33,392 nucleotides of DNA, taken from NCBI RefSeq assembly GCF_028289705.1, contig NZ_JANQOI010000061.1, positions 1 to 33,392 of the forward strand, read 5' to 3'. Positions 7,186-15,567 of the stretch are shown here, one piece after another (within the stretch, counting starts at the first letter, position 1; every line of letters starts with the position of its first letter). This DNA comes from Pelagibius sp. Lineage in GTDB: Bacteria; Pseudomonadota; Alphaproteobacteria; Kiloniellales; Kiloniellaceae. The notes below the pieces were generated by a model. The model was not told where the DNA came from. It searched no databases and saw only the letters and a program-made list of their open reading frames with translations. The position numbers and the translations under genes were made by a program.

Positions 7186-9051
7186 ATGTCTGCGACCGCC
7201 ACAGAGAAGGCTGGCGCCGTGCCTGCGCAGCCCGCGACGGCAAAGCGCACCTTTCACGTCACCCTGATCAAGCCGTCGCACTACGACAAGGACGGCTACG
7301 TCATCCAGTGGTGGAAGGCCTGGATCCCCTCCAACTCCCTGGCCGCGCTCTACGGGCTGCTGCTGGACGTCCAGGAACGCAAGGTCCTGGGCGAGAACGT
7401 CGATATCGAAATCGACGCCTACGACGAGATGAACGTCGTCCTGCCCTTCAAGCAGATCATCGCCCGCCACAAGGCGGCGGCAAAGGGGCAGAGCGGCCCG
7501 GGCGGCCCCGGCGGCCTGGTCTGCCTGGTCGGCGTGCAGTCGAACCAATACCCCCGCGCGCTGCACATCGCCCGCCAGTTCCGCGACGCCGGCCTGCAGG
7601 TGGCCATCGGCGGCTTCCACGTCAGCGGCTGCATCTCCATGCTGCCGGGCATCCACGAGAGCCTGCAGGAAGCCCTGGACATGGGCTGTTCGCTCTATGC
7701 CGGCGAGGCCGAGGAGCATTTCGACAGGGTGCTGACCGATGCCATGGCCGGCGAACTGGAGCCGATCTACAACACCATGGCTAATCTGCCCGACCTGCAG
7801 GGCGCCGTGACGCCCTTCCTGCCGGAGCGCATGGTGCGCCGCTATGACGGGCTGATCAGCAGCTTCGATGCCGGGCGCGGCTGCCCCTTCCAGTGCAGCT
7901 TCTGCACCATCATCAACGTGCAGGGCCGCAAGTCGCGCTATCGCAGCGCCGACGATATCGAACGCCTGATCCGCGCCAACCACGCCCAGGGCATCACCCA
8001 CTACTTCATCACCGACGATAACTTCGCGCGGAACAAGAACTGGGAATCGATCTTCGACCGCATGGCAGAACTGCGCGCCGAGGGCATCGACATCCGCTTC
8101 CTCATCCAGGTGGATGCCCTCTGCCACAAGATCCCGAACTTCATCGAGAAGGCCCGGGCCGCCGGCTGCAAGCACGCCTTCGTGGGGCTGGAGAACATCA
8201 ATCCGGCCAACCTGAAGGAGATGAAGAAGAACCAGAACAAGATCACCGAGTACCGCAAGATGTTCCAGGCCTGGCGGGCCCAGGGCGTGATCACCTATGC
8301 CGGCTTCATCATGGGCATGCCCGCCGACACGCCGGAAACCGTCAAGCGCGACCTGGAGATCGTCCAGCGGGAAATCCCGGTGGACATCCTGGAACTCTCG
8401 ATCCTGACGCCCCTTCCCGGCTCCGAAGACCACCAGACCCTCTACAAGAAGGGCGTCTGGATGGACCCGGACCTCAACAAGTACGACCTGGAATGCGTCA
8501 CCTTCGAGCATCCGCTGATGTCCGCCGAAGAGCTGCAGCAGGCCTATTGGGACGCCTGGGACACCTACTACACCATCGAGCATGCCGAGACCCTGATGCG
8601 CCGCGCCATCGCCGACGGCATCAAGCCGGTGCGCATCTGGCAGAACCTGCTGCAGGTCTATGGCGCCATGCGCTTCGAGCGGCTGCACCCTCAGCAGTGC
8701 GGCTACTTCCGCCGCCGCGTGCGCGACCAGCGCCGGCCGGAGTTCCCGCGCGAGAACGCCCTGATCTTCTATCCCAAGAACGTCCTGCGCACCCTGCGCA
8801 ACTACTGGGGCATGGGGGTCTACGCCTGGAAGCTGCACCGCATGCGCCGGCGCCTGGAGGCCGACCCGGCCGCCAAGGACTACATGGACCTGGCGCTCAC
8901 CCCGGTGACCACCGCCGAGGACGAGGACCTGGAGATGTTCCACCTCAACCAGGAGGCCGAGGCCGCCGTCGCCAAGGCCAAGGCGGAAGCCGAAGCCCGC
9001 GCCCGGCACGCCGCCAAGCGCGCCGCCGAAGAGGTCAGCGCCGCCGAATAG
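7186..9051 (+). CDS. Radical SAM protein with N-terminal B12-binding-like domain, substrate unknown
   Basis: 621 residues, with AAGGGGGG eight bases before the ATG. Residues about 25-195 resemble the Rossmann-like cobalamin-binding module of class B radical SAM enzymes (LVGVQSNQYPRALHIARQF, AIGGFHVSG), but a clear DxHxxG motif is missing, so B12 may not bind. The radical SAM domain (about 215-430) has GRGCPFQCSFC with C233, C237 and C240 for the 4Fe-4S cluster, then FVGLEN and YAGFIMGMPADT. Residues 430-570 are a helical C-terminal part, and the last 50 residues form a charged Ala/Glu/Lys coiled tail. The gene stands alone with divergent and unrelated neighbours. By family it would make a 5'-deoxyadenosyl radical for a methylation or rearrangement; the substrate (lipid, cofactor or RNA) is unknown. 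Confidence 0.85.
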   Translation: MSATATEKAGAVPAQPATAKRTFHVTLIKPSHYDKDGYVIQWWKAWIPSNSLAALYGLLLDVQERKVLGENVDIEIDAYDEMNVVLPFKQIIARHKAAAKGQSGPGGPGGLVCLVGVQSNQYPRALHIARQFRDAGLQVAIGGFHVSGCISMLPGIHESLQEALDMGCSLYAGEAEEHFDRVLTDAMAGELEPIYNTMANLPDLQGAVTPFLPERMVRRYDGLISSFDAGRGCPFQCSFCTIINVQGRKSRYRSADDIERLIRANHAQGITHYFITDDNFARNKNWESIFDRMAELRAEGIDIRFLIQVDALCHKIPNFIEKARAAGCKHAFVGLENINPANLKEMKKNQNKITEYRKMFQAWRAQGVITYAGFIMGMPADTPETVKRDLEIVQREIPVDILELSILTPLPGSEDHQTLYKKGVWMDPDLNKYDLECVTFEHPLMSAEELQQAYWDAWDTYYTIEHAETLMRRAIADGIKPVRIWQNLLQVYGAMRFERLHPQQCGYFRRRVRDQRRPEFPRENALIFYPKNVLRTLRNYWGMGVYAWKLHRMRRRLEADPAAKDYMDLALTPVTTAEDEDLEMFHLNQEAEAAVAKAKAEAEARARHAAKRAAEEVSAAE

Positions 9052-9140
9052 CGCCTTCGCCGGCACCTTCTCTCGCCTGAGGAGCCCCGGCAGGCGGTTC
9101 GCCGGGGCGAACAGGGTTCGCAGACCCGGGCGTTCGGTGC

Positions 9141-9614
9141 ATGAACGACAAGAGCGACTGTCCGATGTGCCGCGGTGCCGCGGCGGATGAAGAACTGGGC
9201 CGCATCGAGGTCTGGCAGGATGCGCACTGGCGGCTCACAGTGAGCCTGTCATCGGTCGTGCCGGGCTTTGCCTATCTCGAACCCAAGCGCCACATCGCCT
9301 TCATAACCGAGCTCGACGGCGATGAGGCAAAGACCTTCGGGCCAGTCTTGGCAGCCTGCACGCGGGCGCTGAAAGAGGAAACCGGGGCGGAGGTCGTCTA
9401 CGTCTATATCTTCGGCGACGGCGTTGCCCATCTCCATCTTCACCTGGCGCCACATCGTGCCGGCGATGCGCTTTCCGATCAGATGATCCGCGGTGAGCTC
9501 ATCGAGGAGAAACTGCCGAGCGGCATGACCTGGGTCACCAGCCGCGACTTTCCGACCCTGCCACGCGAAGACCTGGTGCAGATCGCTGATCGGGTCAGGG
9601 ACCGGCTTGCCTAG
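9141..9614 (+). CDS. HIT-family protein (nucleotide hydrolase or transferase)
   Basis: 157 residues. The histidine triad is H97-L-H99-L-H101 with H105 four residues on (AHLHLHLAPH); the central histidine forms the nucleotidyl intermediate in this family. The N-terminus carries C7-P-M-C10, which with downstream histidines makes a zinc site in many HIT proteins. Family members hydrolyse dinucleoside polyphosphates or AMP-amides in the cytoplasm. There is no strong SD. The gene ends 35 bases from the convergent SCP2-like gene, so it is a single-gene unit or follows the radical SAM gene at 89 bases. Confidence 0.85.
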   Translation: MNDKSDCPMCRGAAADEELGRIEVWQDAHWRLTVSLSSVVPGFAYLEPKRHIAFITELDGDEAKTFGPVLAACTRALKEETGAEVVYVYIFGDGVAHLHLHLAPHRAGDALSDQMIRGELIEEKLPSGMTWVTSRDFPTLPREDLVQIADRVRDRLA

Positions 9615-9622
9615 AGGACTTC

Positions 9623-9644
9623 ATGTTTTGACGGAACCGGCCCG
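9623..9644. repeat. Short dispersed repeat (second copy at 32091-32112)
   Basis: The 22 bases beginning ATGTTTTGACGG match the reverse complement of 32091-32112 at 21 positions. Both copies lie in intergenic DNA, this one between two convergent gene ends. In the other copy the sequence flanks a large palindrome, so this may be the remnant of one end of the same element. Confidence 0.6.
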
Positions 9645-9649
9645 GCCGT

Positions 9650-9970
9650 TCAATCGCCCAGCATGGCGGCGAGCTTCATGGCAACGCCCATGGAGCCTTC
9701 GATCTTCAGCTTGCCGGTCATGTAGGCCAGGGTCGGGTCCAGGTTGCCGGCCACCAGATTGCCGAGCTGATCGACGCTGATGCGCAGGGTGGTGTCCACC
9801 TCGCCGCCGCCGTCGGCACCGCCGTCGACCACGGCGATCTCCGCCGGGGTTTCCCGGCCGTCCCAGAGGATCGCCCCGTCATCGCCCAGATCGAACAGCA
9901 CGCGATAGCCCAGCGGCGGGTTCAGCGCGGCCTGAGACTTCATCTGATCGGTCAAGTTGTCGAGGGACAT
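9650..9970 (-). CDS. SCP2 sterol-transfer-like lipid-binding protein
   Basis: 106 residues from the ATG at 9970. The frame is open upstream, but GGAG eight bases before this ATG and the normal domain size decide the start. The C-terminal pattern LAYMTGKLKIEGSMGVAMKL is the hallmark of SCP2 domains, preceded by TLRISVDQLGNLVAGNLDP. Such proteins bind lipids or acyl chains in a hydrophobic tunnel in the cytoplasm. It follows mnmA by 52 bases on the same strand and may be cotranscribed. The bound ligand is unknown. Confidence 0.85.
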   Translation of the reverse strand: MSLDNLTDQMKSQAALNPPLGYRVLFDLGDDGAILWDGRETPAEIAVVDGGADGGGEVDTTLRISVDQLGNLVAGNLDPTLAYMTGKLKIEGSMGVAMKLAAMLGD

Positions 9971-10022
9971 GAGGGCGACTCCACTTTGCGTTCGATCCTT
10001 CGCTGCTGCATGCCGGGGGTAG

Positions 10023-11159
10023 CTAGGCGGCGAGACGGGTCTCGGCGGCGGCGATCCAGCCACCCCCCAGCACCCGGTCGCCATCGTAGCAGACGGCGGC
10101 CTGGCCCGGGGAGATGCCGAACTGCGGCGTCTCCAACACCACCTCGGCGGTGCCGCCGGGATGCGCATAGAGGGTCGCGGGCGCCGGCTCGCTGACCGAG
10201 CGCAGCTTCACGGCAACCTTCCGGCCCTCCGGGGCCGGCGCCTCCGCCGGCAGCCAGTTCAGCCCGCGCAGCCGCACGCTGTCCCGCGCCAGCCCCGCCT
10301 TCGGCCCGACCACGACGCGGCGCGCCTCGGGGTCCAGGCGGACGACGAACAGCGGCTCCTCCTCGCCACCGATGCCGAGGCCGCGGCGCTGGCCGACGGT
10401 GTAGTGGATGATGCCCTTGTGGCGGCCCAGGACACGTCCGTCGATATGAACGATGTCGCCGGGATCGGCGGCGCCGGGGCGCAGCTTCTGCACCACCGCG
10501 GCGTAGGAGCCCTGGGGCACGAAGCAGATGTCCTGACTGTCCGGCTTGTCGGCCACCGCAAGGCCCAGGCGTTCGGCCTCGGCCCGCACCTGGTCCTTCA
10601 ACAGGCCGCCCAGGGGAAAACGTAGGAAGTCGAGCTGCTCGCGGGTCGTCGCGAAGAGGAAGTAACTCTGGTCGCGGCGCGGGTCGGCGGCGCGGTGCAG
10701 CTCGGCCCCGCCCTCACCCATGATCCGCTGGACGTAGTGGCCGGTGGCCAGGCAATCGGCCCCCAAATCACGCGCCGTCGCCAGCAGGTCGCGGAACTTG
10801 ACCGTCTGGTTGCAGTTCACGCAGGGGATCGGCGTCTCACCGCGCAGATAGCTGTCGGCGAAGTCCTGCATCACCGCGTCGCGGAAGCGCGACTCGTAGT
10901 CCAGCACGTAGTGCGGAAAGCCCAGCCGCTCGGCCACCCGGCGGGCGTCGTAGATGTCCTGCCCGGCACAGCAGGCACCCCTCTTGGCCAGCGCCGCGCC
11001 GTGGTCGTAGAGCTGCAGGGTGATGCCCACGACGTCATAGCCCTGCTCGCTGAGCAGGGCGGCGGTGACCGAGGAATCGACACCGCCCGACATGGCCACG
11101 ACCACACGGGTCGCCGCCGCCGGCTTGTCGATGCCCAGAGAGATGCTGCATGCGCTCAT
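10023..11159 (-). CDS. mnmA: tRNA-specific 2-thiouridylase MnmA
   Basis: 378 residues, the usual length. The PP-loop ATPase motif SGGVDSS is at 24-30. The two catalytic cysteines are C116 ([10 protein letters not shown]) and C212 (DSQDICFVP), and GHYVQR and [10 protein letters not shown] match the tRNA-binding core. It activates U34 of tRNA-Lys, -Glu and -Gln with ATP and inserts sulfur that comes from a cysteine desulfurase; two such enzymes are encoded 4.4 kb away. A -10-like TATAGT (11168-11173) ends only eight bases before the ATG and there is no SD, suggesting a leaderless mRNA. Confidence 0.95.
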   Translation of the reverse strand: MSACSISLGIDKPAAATRVVVAMSGGVDSSVTAALLSEQGYDVVGITLQLYDHGAALAKRGACCAGQDIYDARRVAERLGFPHYVLDYESRFRDAVMQDFADSYLRGETPIPCVNCNQTVKFRDLLATARDLGADCLATGHYVQRIMGEGGAELHRAADPRRDQSYFLFATTREQLDFLRFPLGGLLKDQVRAEAERLGLAVADKPDSQDICFVPQGSYAAVVQKLRPGAADPGDIVHIDGRVLGRHKGIIHYTVGQRRGLGIGGEEEPLFVVRLDPEARRVVVGPKAGLARDSVRLRGLNWLPAEAPAPEGRKVAVKLRSVSEPAPATLYAHPGGTAEVVLETPQFGISPGQAAVCYDGDRVLGGGWIAAAETRLAA

Positions 11160-11253
11160 GGGGCCGGACTATAGGCAAAGCGCAAGGCAGCGCAAGGGCA
11201 GCGGCGGTTGCCTGCCTTCCCAGCCGCCGTTGAACCCGTTCACTATCAGTCGG

Positions 11254-12648
11254 TTAGTCGGAATTGAGCAGCGCCACCAGGCGATCGAAGGGCTGCGGCT
11301 GGCGGCAGAGGTCGAGGGAGACCGAGAAGTGGCCCTGGCGGCGGATGAAGAGGTTCTCCGGCGGCACCCCCCAACGCCGTGCCAGCGCCAGGCCCCCGGC
11401 GAAGGGGGTCACCGTATCCGCCTCCCCCAGCACCACCACGATCCGCTGCGCCGGCATGGCCGTGGGCCCGCGCGGCTCCGCCAGCGGCAGGCAGCGTTCC
11501 AGGTCCGCCTGGGTCCAGCCGGCACGGGCCAGGGCCTCGGGGTAGCCCACAGCGGCCGAGAGGCTGCCGGCGGTGGCCACGCCCAGCAGGTCGCCGCTGG
11601 TCGCCACCAGCAACAGGCAGTCCGGACGCATGCTCTCCGGCCAGGCAGTGGCGGCCACCGCCGTCAACTGGCTGGTCAGAGCCCCCAGGCTGACCCCGCC
11701 CAGGGCGACCCTGGCGCTACCGTTTCGCCGGGCCCAGTCGACCAGGACACCCACCTCCGCACCCCAGCCAGCGAAGAGCTTTATGAAACCCTCAGGGCCG
11801 AGCGACATGGCCGGTTCGCCGCCGTAGCAGCCGGCGATTCGCCGGCGGCCGTGCCAGGGCCCCTGCGGGCGGATGACCCGCAGGCCTCTTCGGGTGAGCG
11901 TGGGGGCGCTGTCCACCGCATCGCGCCAGTCGTCGACCTCCATGCCGATGCCGTGGAGGCTGATCAGCGTGGGAGGGTTGTCGACACCCTCCGGCTCGAA
12001 GACCCGCGCCCAGGCGGTATCGCCGGTGCCGCCGGGCGAGGCGAAGCGCAGCCAATACTCACGGCCATAGGGCCCGAGAACGGGGTGGGACTCTTCCACC
12101 GCCGGCAGGGCGCAGTCCGGCGGCACCGGCAGCGAGATGCAGGTCCCGGCATCGCCGTGGCCGGTCTCCGGCAGTTCCAGGTGGTCCGGCGCCCTCACCT
12201 GCCAGCGCACTGCCGGGATGCGGCGCCGGGCCATGAGGAAACCCATGCGGGCGGTCATCAGGGAACTGGCGGTATCGATGCGCTGCTGCTCTGCTTCGAC
12301 CAGATCCCGGTCGCCGGGCACCCTGGAAGCGAAGTAGGTCTCCAGCCAGTGGCCGTCAGCCGCCTTGTGGCGGTCGTGGCGCCGCAGGGTCTTGGCGATG
12401 GCCCCTTGCAGGCTGCGGCCGACCAGCCCGCCGGGAAAGGACGCCAGCCCGGCGGACTGGGCGAAGCCGGCCTCGTCGCCGCCGTTGGCCAGGGCCGCCG
12501 CCCAGGCGCGCGACAGCGGCAGGTACCAGCCGGCCACCAGATGCAGGGCGCAGCGGTCGTACCAGGGTCGCATCACCAGCCCGCCCAGCGGGCTCCAGTC
12601 GAAGGGGTTGCGCCTGAGATCGGGCAGACGCGAATCGGTGCTTGTCAT
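11254..12648 (-). CDS. Alpha/beta hydrolase
   Basis: 464 residues from the ATG at 12648; a TTG ten codons upstream is less likely. The N-terminal 190 residues are helical and not recognised. The C-terminal half is an alpha/beta hydrolase: TLISLHGIGMEVDDW (oxyanion region), nucleophile elbow GGVSLGALT, acid LGEADTVTPF and histidine RRQGHFSVS near the end. No signal peptide is present. Proteins of this layout are annotated as esterase-like hydrolases without known substrate. It stands alone between mnmA (94 bases away, same strand) and the divergent DUF302 gene. Confidence 0.8.
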   Translation of the reverse strand: MTSTDSRLPDLRRNPFDWSPLGGLVMRPWYDRCALHLVAGWYLPLSRAWAAALANGGDEAGFAQSAGLASFPGGLVGRSLQGAIAKTLRRHDRHKAADGHWLETYFASRVPGDRDLVEAEQQRIDTASSLMTARMGFLMARRRIPAVRWQVRAPDHLELPETGHGDAGTCISLPVPPDCALPAVEESHPVLGPYGREYWLRFASPGGTGDTAWARVFEPEGVDNPPTLISLHGIGMEVDDWRDAVDSAPTLTRRGLRVIRPQGPWHGRRRIAGCYGGEPAMSLGPEGFIKLFAGWGAEVGVLVDWARRNGSARVALGGVSLGALTSQLTAVAATAWPESMRPDCLLLVATSGDLLGVATAGSLSAAVGYPEALARAGWTQADLERCLPLAEPRGPTAMPAQRIVVVLGEADTVTPFAGGLALARRWGVPPENLFIRRQGHFSVSLDLCRQPQPFDRLVALLNSD

Positions 12649-12769
12649 GGAAGGCGAGCATAATCGCTGAACCCCCAAATCACAGGGAATTTACGTCGGC
12701 CAGCGGCTCCGGCGGCTAGGGTGGTCCGATGGCCACAAGGGGCGGCCCAGCCGGGGGGAGACTTCAGAC

Positions 12770-13258
12770 ATGCACGCATTGTTTATCGCCGGCCTGATGG
12801 CTCTTTCCCTGGGTCTGGCCGCGCCGTCCGCCAACGCCGATCTGCCCGCCGGCGGCCTGCCGGGATGGCAGGTGCTGAAGACCCAGCACAGCTACGCCAG
12901 CCTGGTGGAGCGCCTGGAAAAGGCGATCACCGACAACAAGATGGGCTTGGTTTCCCGGGCCAGCGCCACCCTGGGGGCCAAGCGTGTCCTCAACAAGACG
13001 ATCCCCGGCAACATGGTGATCGGGGTCTACCGCCCTGACTTCGCGGTCCGCATGCTGGAGGCCAGCACCGCCGCCGGCATCGAGGCACCGGTCCGCTTCT
13101 ACATCACGGAGAATGCGGACGGCACCGCCGACCTCAGCTACAAGGCCCCCTCGGCGGTCTTCGCCCCTTACGAGGACGGCGGCGAAGCCCTAGAGACCCT
13201 GGCCGCCGAGCAGGACGAGATCTTCGCGCGCATCGCCGCGCAGGCTGCCGGCAACTAA
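12770..13258 (+). CDS. Secreted DUF302 protein
   Basis: 162 residues with a signal peptide (about residues 1-23, ending SANA before DLPAGG), so it is exported to the periplasm. The mature part is a DUF302 domain: SYASLVERLEKAITDNKMG, TIPGNMVIGVYRPDFAVRML, APVRFYITEN and LSYKAPSAVFAPY. The biochemical role of DUF302 is not established. GGGGGAG lies ten bases before the ATG. The gene ends four bases inside the weak minus-strand ORF that follows. Confidence 0.85.
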   Translation: MHALFIAGLMALSLGLAAPSANADLPAGGLPGWQVLKTQHSYASLVERLEKAITDNKMGLVSRASATLGAKRVLNKTIPGNMVIGVYRPDFAVRMLEASTAAGIEAPVRFYITENADGTADLSYKAPSAVFAPYEDGGEALETLAAEQDEIFARIAAQAAGN

Positions 13259-13566
13259 ACCGCTTTCGGCTTGCGTCTAAGCGGGGCCAGCCCGCCGCCC
13301 GGCGCGGCATAGGCCGCAGCCGGCCTGCAGACAGCCCGGCGACCCGCGGAGGGTTTGGCGCAGCGGTCGCTTTGCCGTGTCGGAGTATCCTGGGCCGGGT
13401 CGTTGTGCAGCAGCAGGGTCCAGAGCACCGGATCGCTTCCACCCAGGGGACCGCCGATGAGCATGCCCGTGAGATCGCGCGGCAATCCGTCTTTCGACGG
13501 CGGCCGGCGCATCTCGCGAACGGGGCCGATGAGATCCATGAAGGATTTGAGAATTTTTCTTAGCAT
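13255..13566 (-). CDS. Possible small hypothetical protein, divergent from the LysR gene
   Basis: Up to 103 residues. The first half (MLRKILKSFMDLIGPVREM, LTGMLIGGPLGGSDPVLWTL) looks protein-like; the second half is rich in Arg, Ala, Pro and Gly and is less convincing. No SD precedes the ATG at 13566. It lies head-to-head with the LysR-type gene, where the target of such a regulator often lies, which is the only contextual support. It may be non-coding. Confidence 0.3.
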   Translation of the reverse strand: MLRKILKSFMDLIGPVREMRRPPSKDGLPRDLTGMLIGGPLGGSDPVLWTLLLHNDPAQDTPTRQSDRCAKPSAGRRAVCRPAAAYAAPGGGLAPLRRKPKAV

Positions 13567-13651
13567 AGGTGGAGCATTGCTCTAATCTATGACAGTTTCA
13601 AACGCGAAGACTGCAACAGCTATTGAGATTTCTTCAAGCTACAAACAACCC

Positions 13652-14548
13652 ATGCAACGACTTCCCTCGCTAAGAGGCATCCAGGCCTTCGAGGCCGTGG
13701 CGCGCCTGGGCAGCCAGGCCGCAGCCGCCGCATTTCTCGGCATCACCGGGAGCGCCGTGAGCCACCGCATCCGCGGCCTGGAGAAGGAACTGGGGATGGA
13801 GTTGCTGCGGCGTTCGCCGAAAGGGCTGTCGCTGACCGAAGCGGGGCGCCGCTACCGCGGGGCGGTGGAAGACGCCTTTGCCGGCCTCGCCCAGGCCACC
13901 GCGGACCTGCTCGGGCCCGATCCCTCCCGGCCTTTGACCATCAGTCTGACCTCGGAGATCGGGCTGCGCTGGCTGATGCCCCGATTCCAGCGCTTCCGCC
14001 TGCAGCATCCCGACATCGATACCGCGATCCTCAGCACCTATCGCGTCGTCGACCTCAAGGCCGGAGAGGCCGACGTGGCCCTGCGCTACGGCAAGGGGCG
14101 CTGGCCCGATGTCGAAGCAGAGCGGATCCTGGGCTTTTCCGTCTCTCCGGTTTGTGCAGCCGGTGTCCATCGGGAGATTGCCGGCCTTTCCCCCGCCGAG
14201 GCCCTGGCCGGACAGATCCTCATTCGCGACGACTACGACCATTGGGAGCAGTGGCTCGAAGCAGCCGGGATCGGCAGCATCGAGCCGTTTCGCCAGCTCC
14301 ACATCGGCGAGTATTCCATGGCAGTGGCCGCCGCCTTGAACGGACAGGGCATCCTTTTGGGCTATTCGGGATACATCGACTCAGAAGTGGCGTCCGGTGC
14401 CCTGGTCTATCCCTTCGATCTCTCCGTTGCGACCGGCGAAGGCTATTATCTGGTGTACCGGCGCGAGCGGCTTGCCGATCCGAGAGTGCGGATGTTCCGG
14501 GACTGGGTCCTGTCCGAAACGGTGGCAGAGCCGCCGGCAGGCGGCTAA
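13652..14548 (+). CDS. LysR-type transcriptional regulator (GcvA-like)
   Basis: 298 residues. The N-terminal winged helix-turn-helix spans about 1-65 (LRGIQAFEAVARLGSQAAAA, ITGSAVSHRIRGLEKELG, LLRRSPKGLSLTEAG), followed by a periplasmic-binding-like effector domain (SLTSEIGLRWLMPRFQRF). The start is put at 13652 because homologues begin with M-x-RLP-x-L and because the 21 codons after an upstream ATG (13589) are AT-rich and unlike the gene. Members of the GcvA subgroup control amino-acid or beta-lactamase genes; this target is unknown. An 11-base palindrome, GAGCATTGCTC (about 13572-13582), lies in the upstream region and is a candidate operator. Confidence 0.88.
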   Translation: MQRLPSLRGIQAFEAVARLGSQAAAAAFLGITGSAVSHRIRGLEKELGMELLRRSPKGLSLTEAGRRYRGAVEDAFAGLAQATADLLGPDPSRPLTISLTSEIGLRWLMPRFQRFRLQHPDIDTAILSTYRVVDLKAGEADVALRYGKGRWPDVEAERILGFSVSPVCAAGVHREIAGLSPAEALAGQILIRDDYDHWEQWLEAAGIGSIEPFRQLHIGEYSMAVAAALNGQGILLGYSGYIDSEVASGALVYPFDLSVATGEGYYLVYRRERLADPRVRMFRDWVLSETVAEPPAGG

Positions 14549-14582
14549 GGCAGCGCGCCGAAGAGAGCGTCCAGGAGCAGAG

Positions 14583-15218
14583 ATGGCCAAGGCACCGGAT
14601 CCCGCAACCCGCTACCCGCTCGGCGACGACCGCTCGGTGGTCTTCCTGAAGGCCGTGGTCACGAACCCGCAGATCGTGGTGGGCGACTACAGCTACTACC
14701 ACGACTTCGACGATCCCGAGGGCTTCGAGCGCAACGTGCGCTACCTCTTCCCCTTCATCGGCGACCGGCTGGTCATCGGACGCTTCTGCGCCATCGCCAG
14801 CGGCGCCACCTTCATCATGAACGGCGGCAATCACGCCAGCGACGGGCTTTCCACCTACCCGTTTTCGACCTTCGGCGGCGCCTGGGCCGGGGCCAAGCCG
14901 GCGGCCTGGCCGCAGCGCGGCGACACGCTGGTCGGCAACGACGTCTGGATCGGCCATCGCGCGACGCTGATGCCCGGGGTGACGGTCGGCGACGGCGCCA
15001 TCATCGGCGCCGAGGCGGTGGTGACGGCCGAGGTGCCGCCCTATGCGGTGGTCGCCGGCAACCCGGCACGGGTGATCCGCCAGCGCCTGCCGCAGCAGAC
15101 CATCGACCGGCTCTTGAGACTGCGCTGGTGGGACTGGCCGGTGGTGCAGATCACCGCAAATCTGTCCGCCATCGTCGCGGGCGACATCGACGCTCTGGAG
15201 GCAGCCGCGGACCCGTGA
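14583..15218 (+). CDS. Hexapeptide-repeat acetyltransferase, CatB/Vat type
   Basis: 211 residues; AGGAG five bases before the ATG at 14583 decides the start. Left-handed beta-helix repeats appear in DRLVIGRFCAIASGATFIM and in the stretch from VGNDVWIGHRATLMPGVTVG to AVVAGNPARV. The loop NGGNHASDG holds H84, the general base of xenobiotic acetyltransferases (type B chloramphenicol and streptogramin A enzymes). Residues 180-211 form the usual C-terminal helix. It transfers acetyl from acetyl-CoA; in chromosomes such genes often act on unknown substrates, so resistance should not be assumed. It lies 34 bases after the LysR gene, a possible operon, and converges with fdx with a six-base gap. Confidence 0.85.
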   Translation: MAKAPDPATRYPLGDDRSVVFLKAVVTNPQIVVGDYSYYHDFDDPEGFERNVRYLFPFIGDRLVIGRFCAIASGATFIMNGGNHASDGLSTYPFSTFGGAWAGAKPAAWPQRGDTLVGNDVWIGHRATLMPGVTVGDGAIIGAEAVVTAEVPPYAVVAGNPARVIRQRLPQQTIDRLLRLRWWDWPVVQITANLSAIVAGDIDALEAAADP

Positions 15219-15224
15219 GGCCGC

Positions 15225-15554
15225 CTAACCAAGCATGTTGTTGACTTCGCGGGGCAGCGCCACGACCAGGCCGTCGAGCTCGTCGCTCATGATGATCTGG
15301 CAGCCGAGGCGCGAGGTCGGCTTCAGGCCGAAGGCGAGGTCGAGCATGTCCTCCTCGTCCTCGGAGGGCTCGCCCAGTTTGTCGTACCAGCCCTCGTCGA
15401 CGATGACATGGCAGGTGGCGCAGGCCAGGGAACCCTCGCAGGCGCCTTCGATATCGACATCGAAGCGGTGGGCGATCTCCATGACCGAAAGGCCGGCTGG
15501 GGCCTCCACTTCCTTGTGATTGCCGTCCTTTTCGACGAACACCAACTTCGGCAT
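15225..15554 (-). CDS. fdx: 2Fe-2S ferredoxin (Isc/adrenodoxin type)
   Basis: 109 residues. The cluster ligands are C39, C45, C48 and C85 ([14 protein letters not shown] and RLGCQ), the spacing of adrenodoxin-like ferredoxins. The acidic region around [12 protein letters not shown] is the docking surface for partner proteins. It supplies electrons for iron-sulfur cluster assembly. It is the last gene of the cysE-iscR operon, 13 bases after the second cysteine desulfurase, with GGAG five bases before the ATG. Confidence 0.93.
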   Translation of the reverse strand: MPKLVFVEKDGNHKEVEAPAGLSVMEIAHRFDVDIEGACEGSLACATCHVIVDEGWYDKLGEPSEDEEDMLDLAFGLKPTSRLGCQIIMSDELDGLVVALPREVNNMLG

Positions 15555-15567
15555 CTAACTCCTGCTC

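Noticed and set aside
7144-9066. 640-codon minus-strand frame opposite the radical SAM gene
   Set aside because: GC-rich antisense shadow; the plus-strand frame has the clear CxxxCxxC motif and an SD.
13589-13651. Upstream start for the LysR-type gene
   Set aside because: The extra 21 codons are AT-rich, unlike the gene, and lie before the normal family start.
14583-15218. Antibiotic resistance gene
   Set aside because: The xenobiotic acetyltransferase fold is clear, but chromosomal members often have other substrates, so resistance is not claimed.
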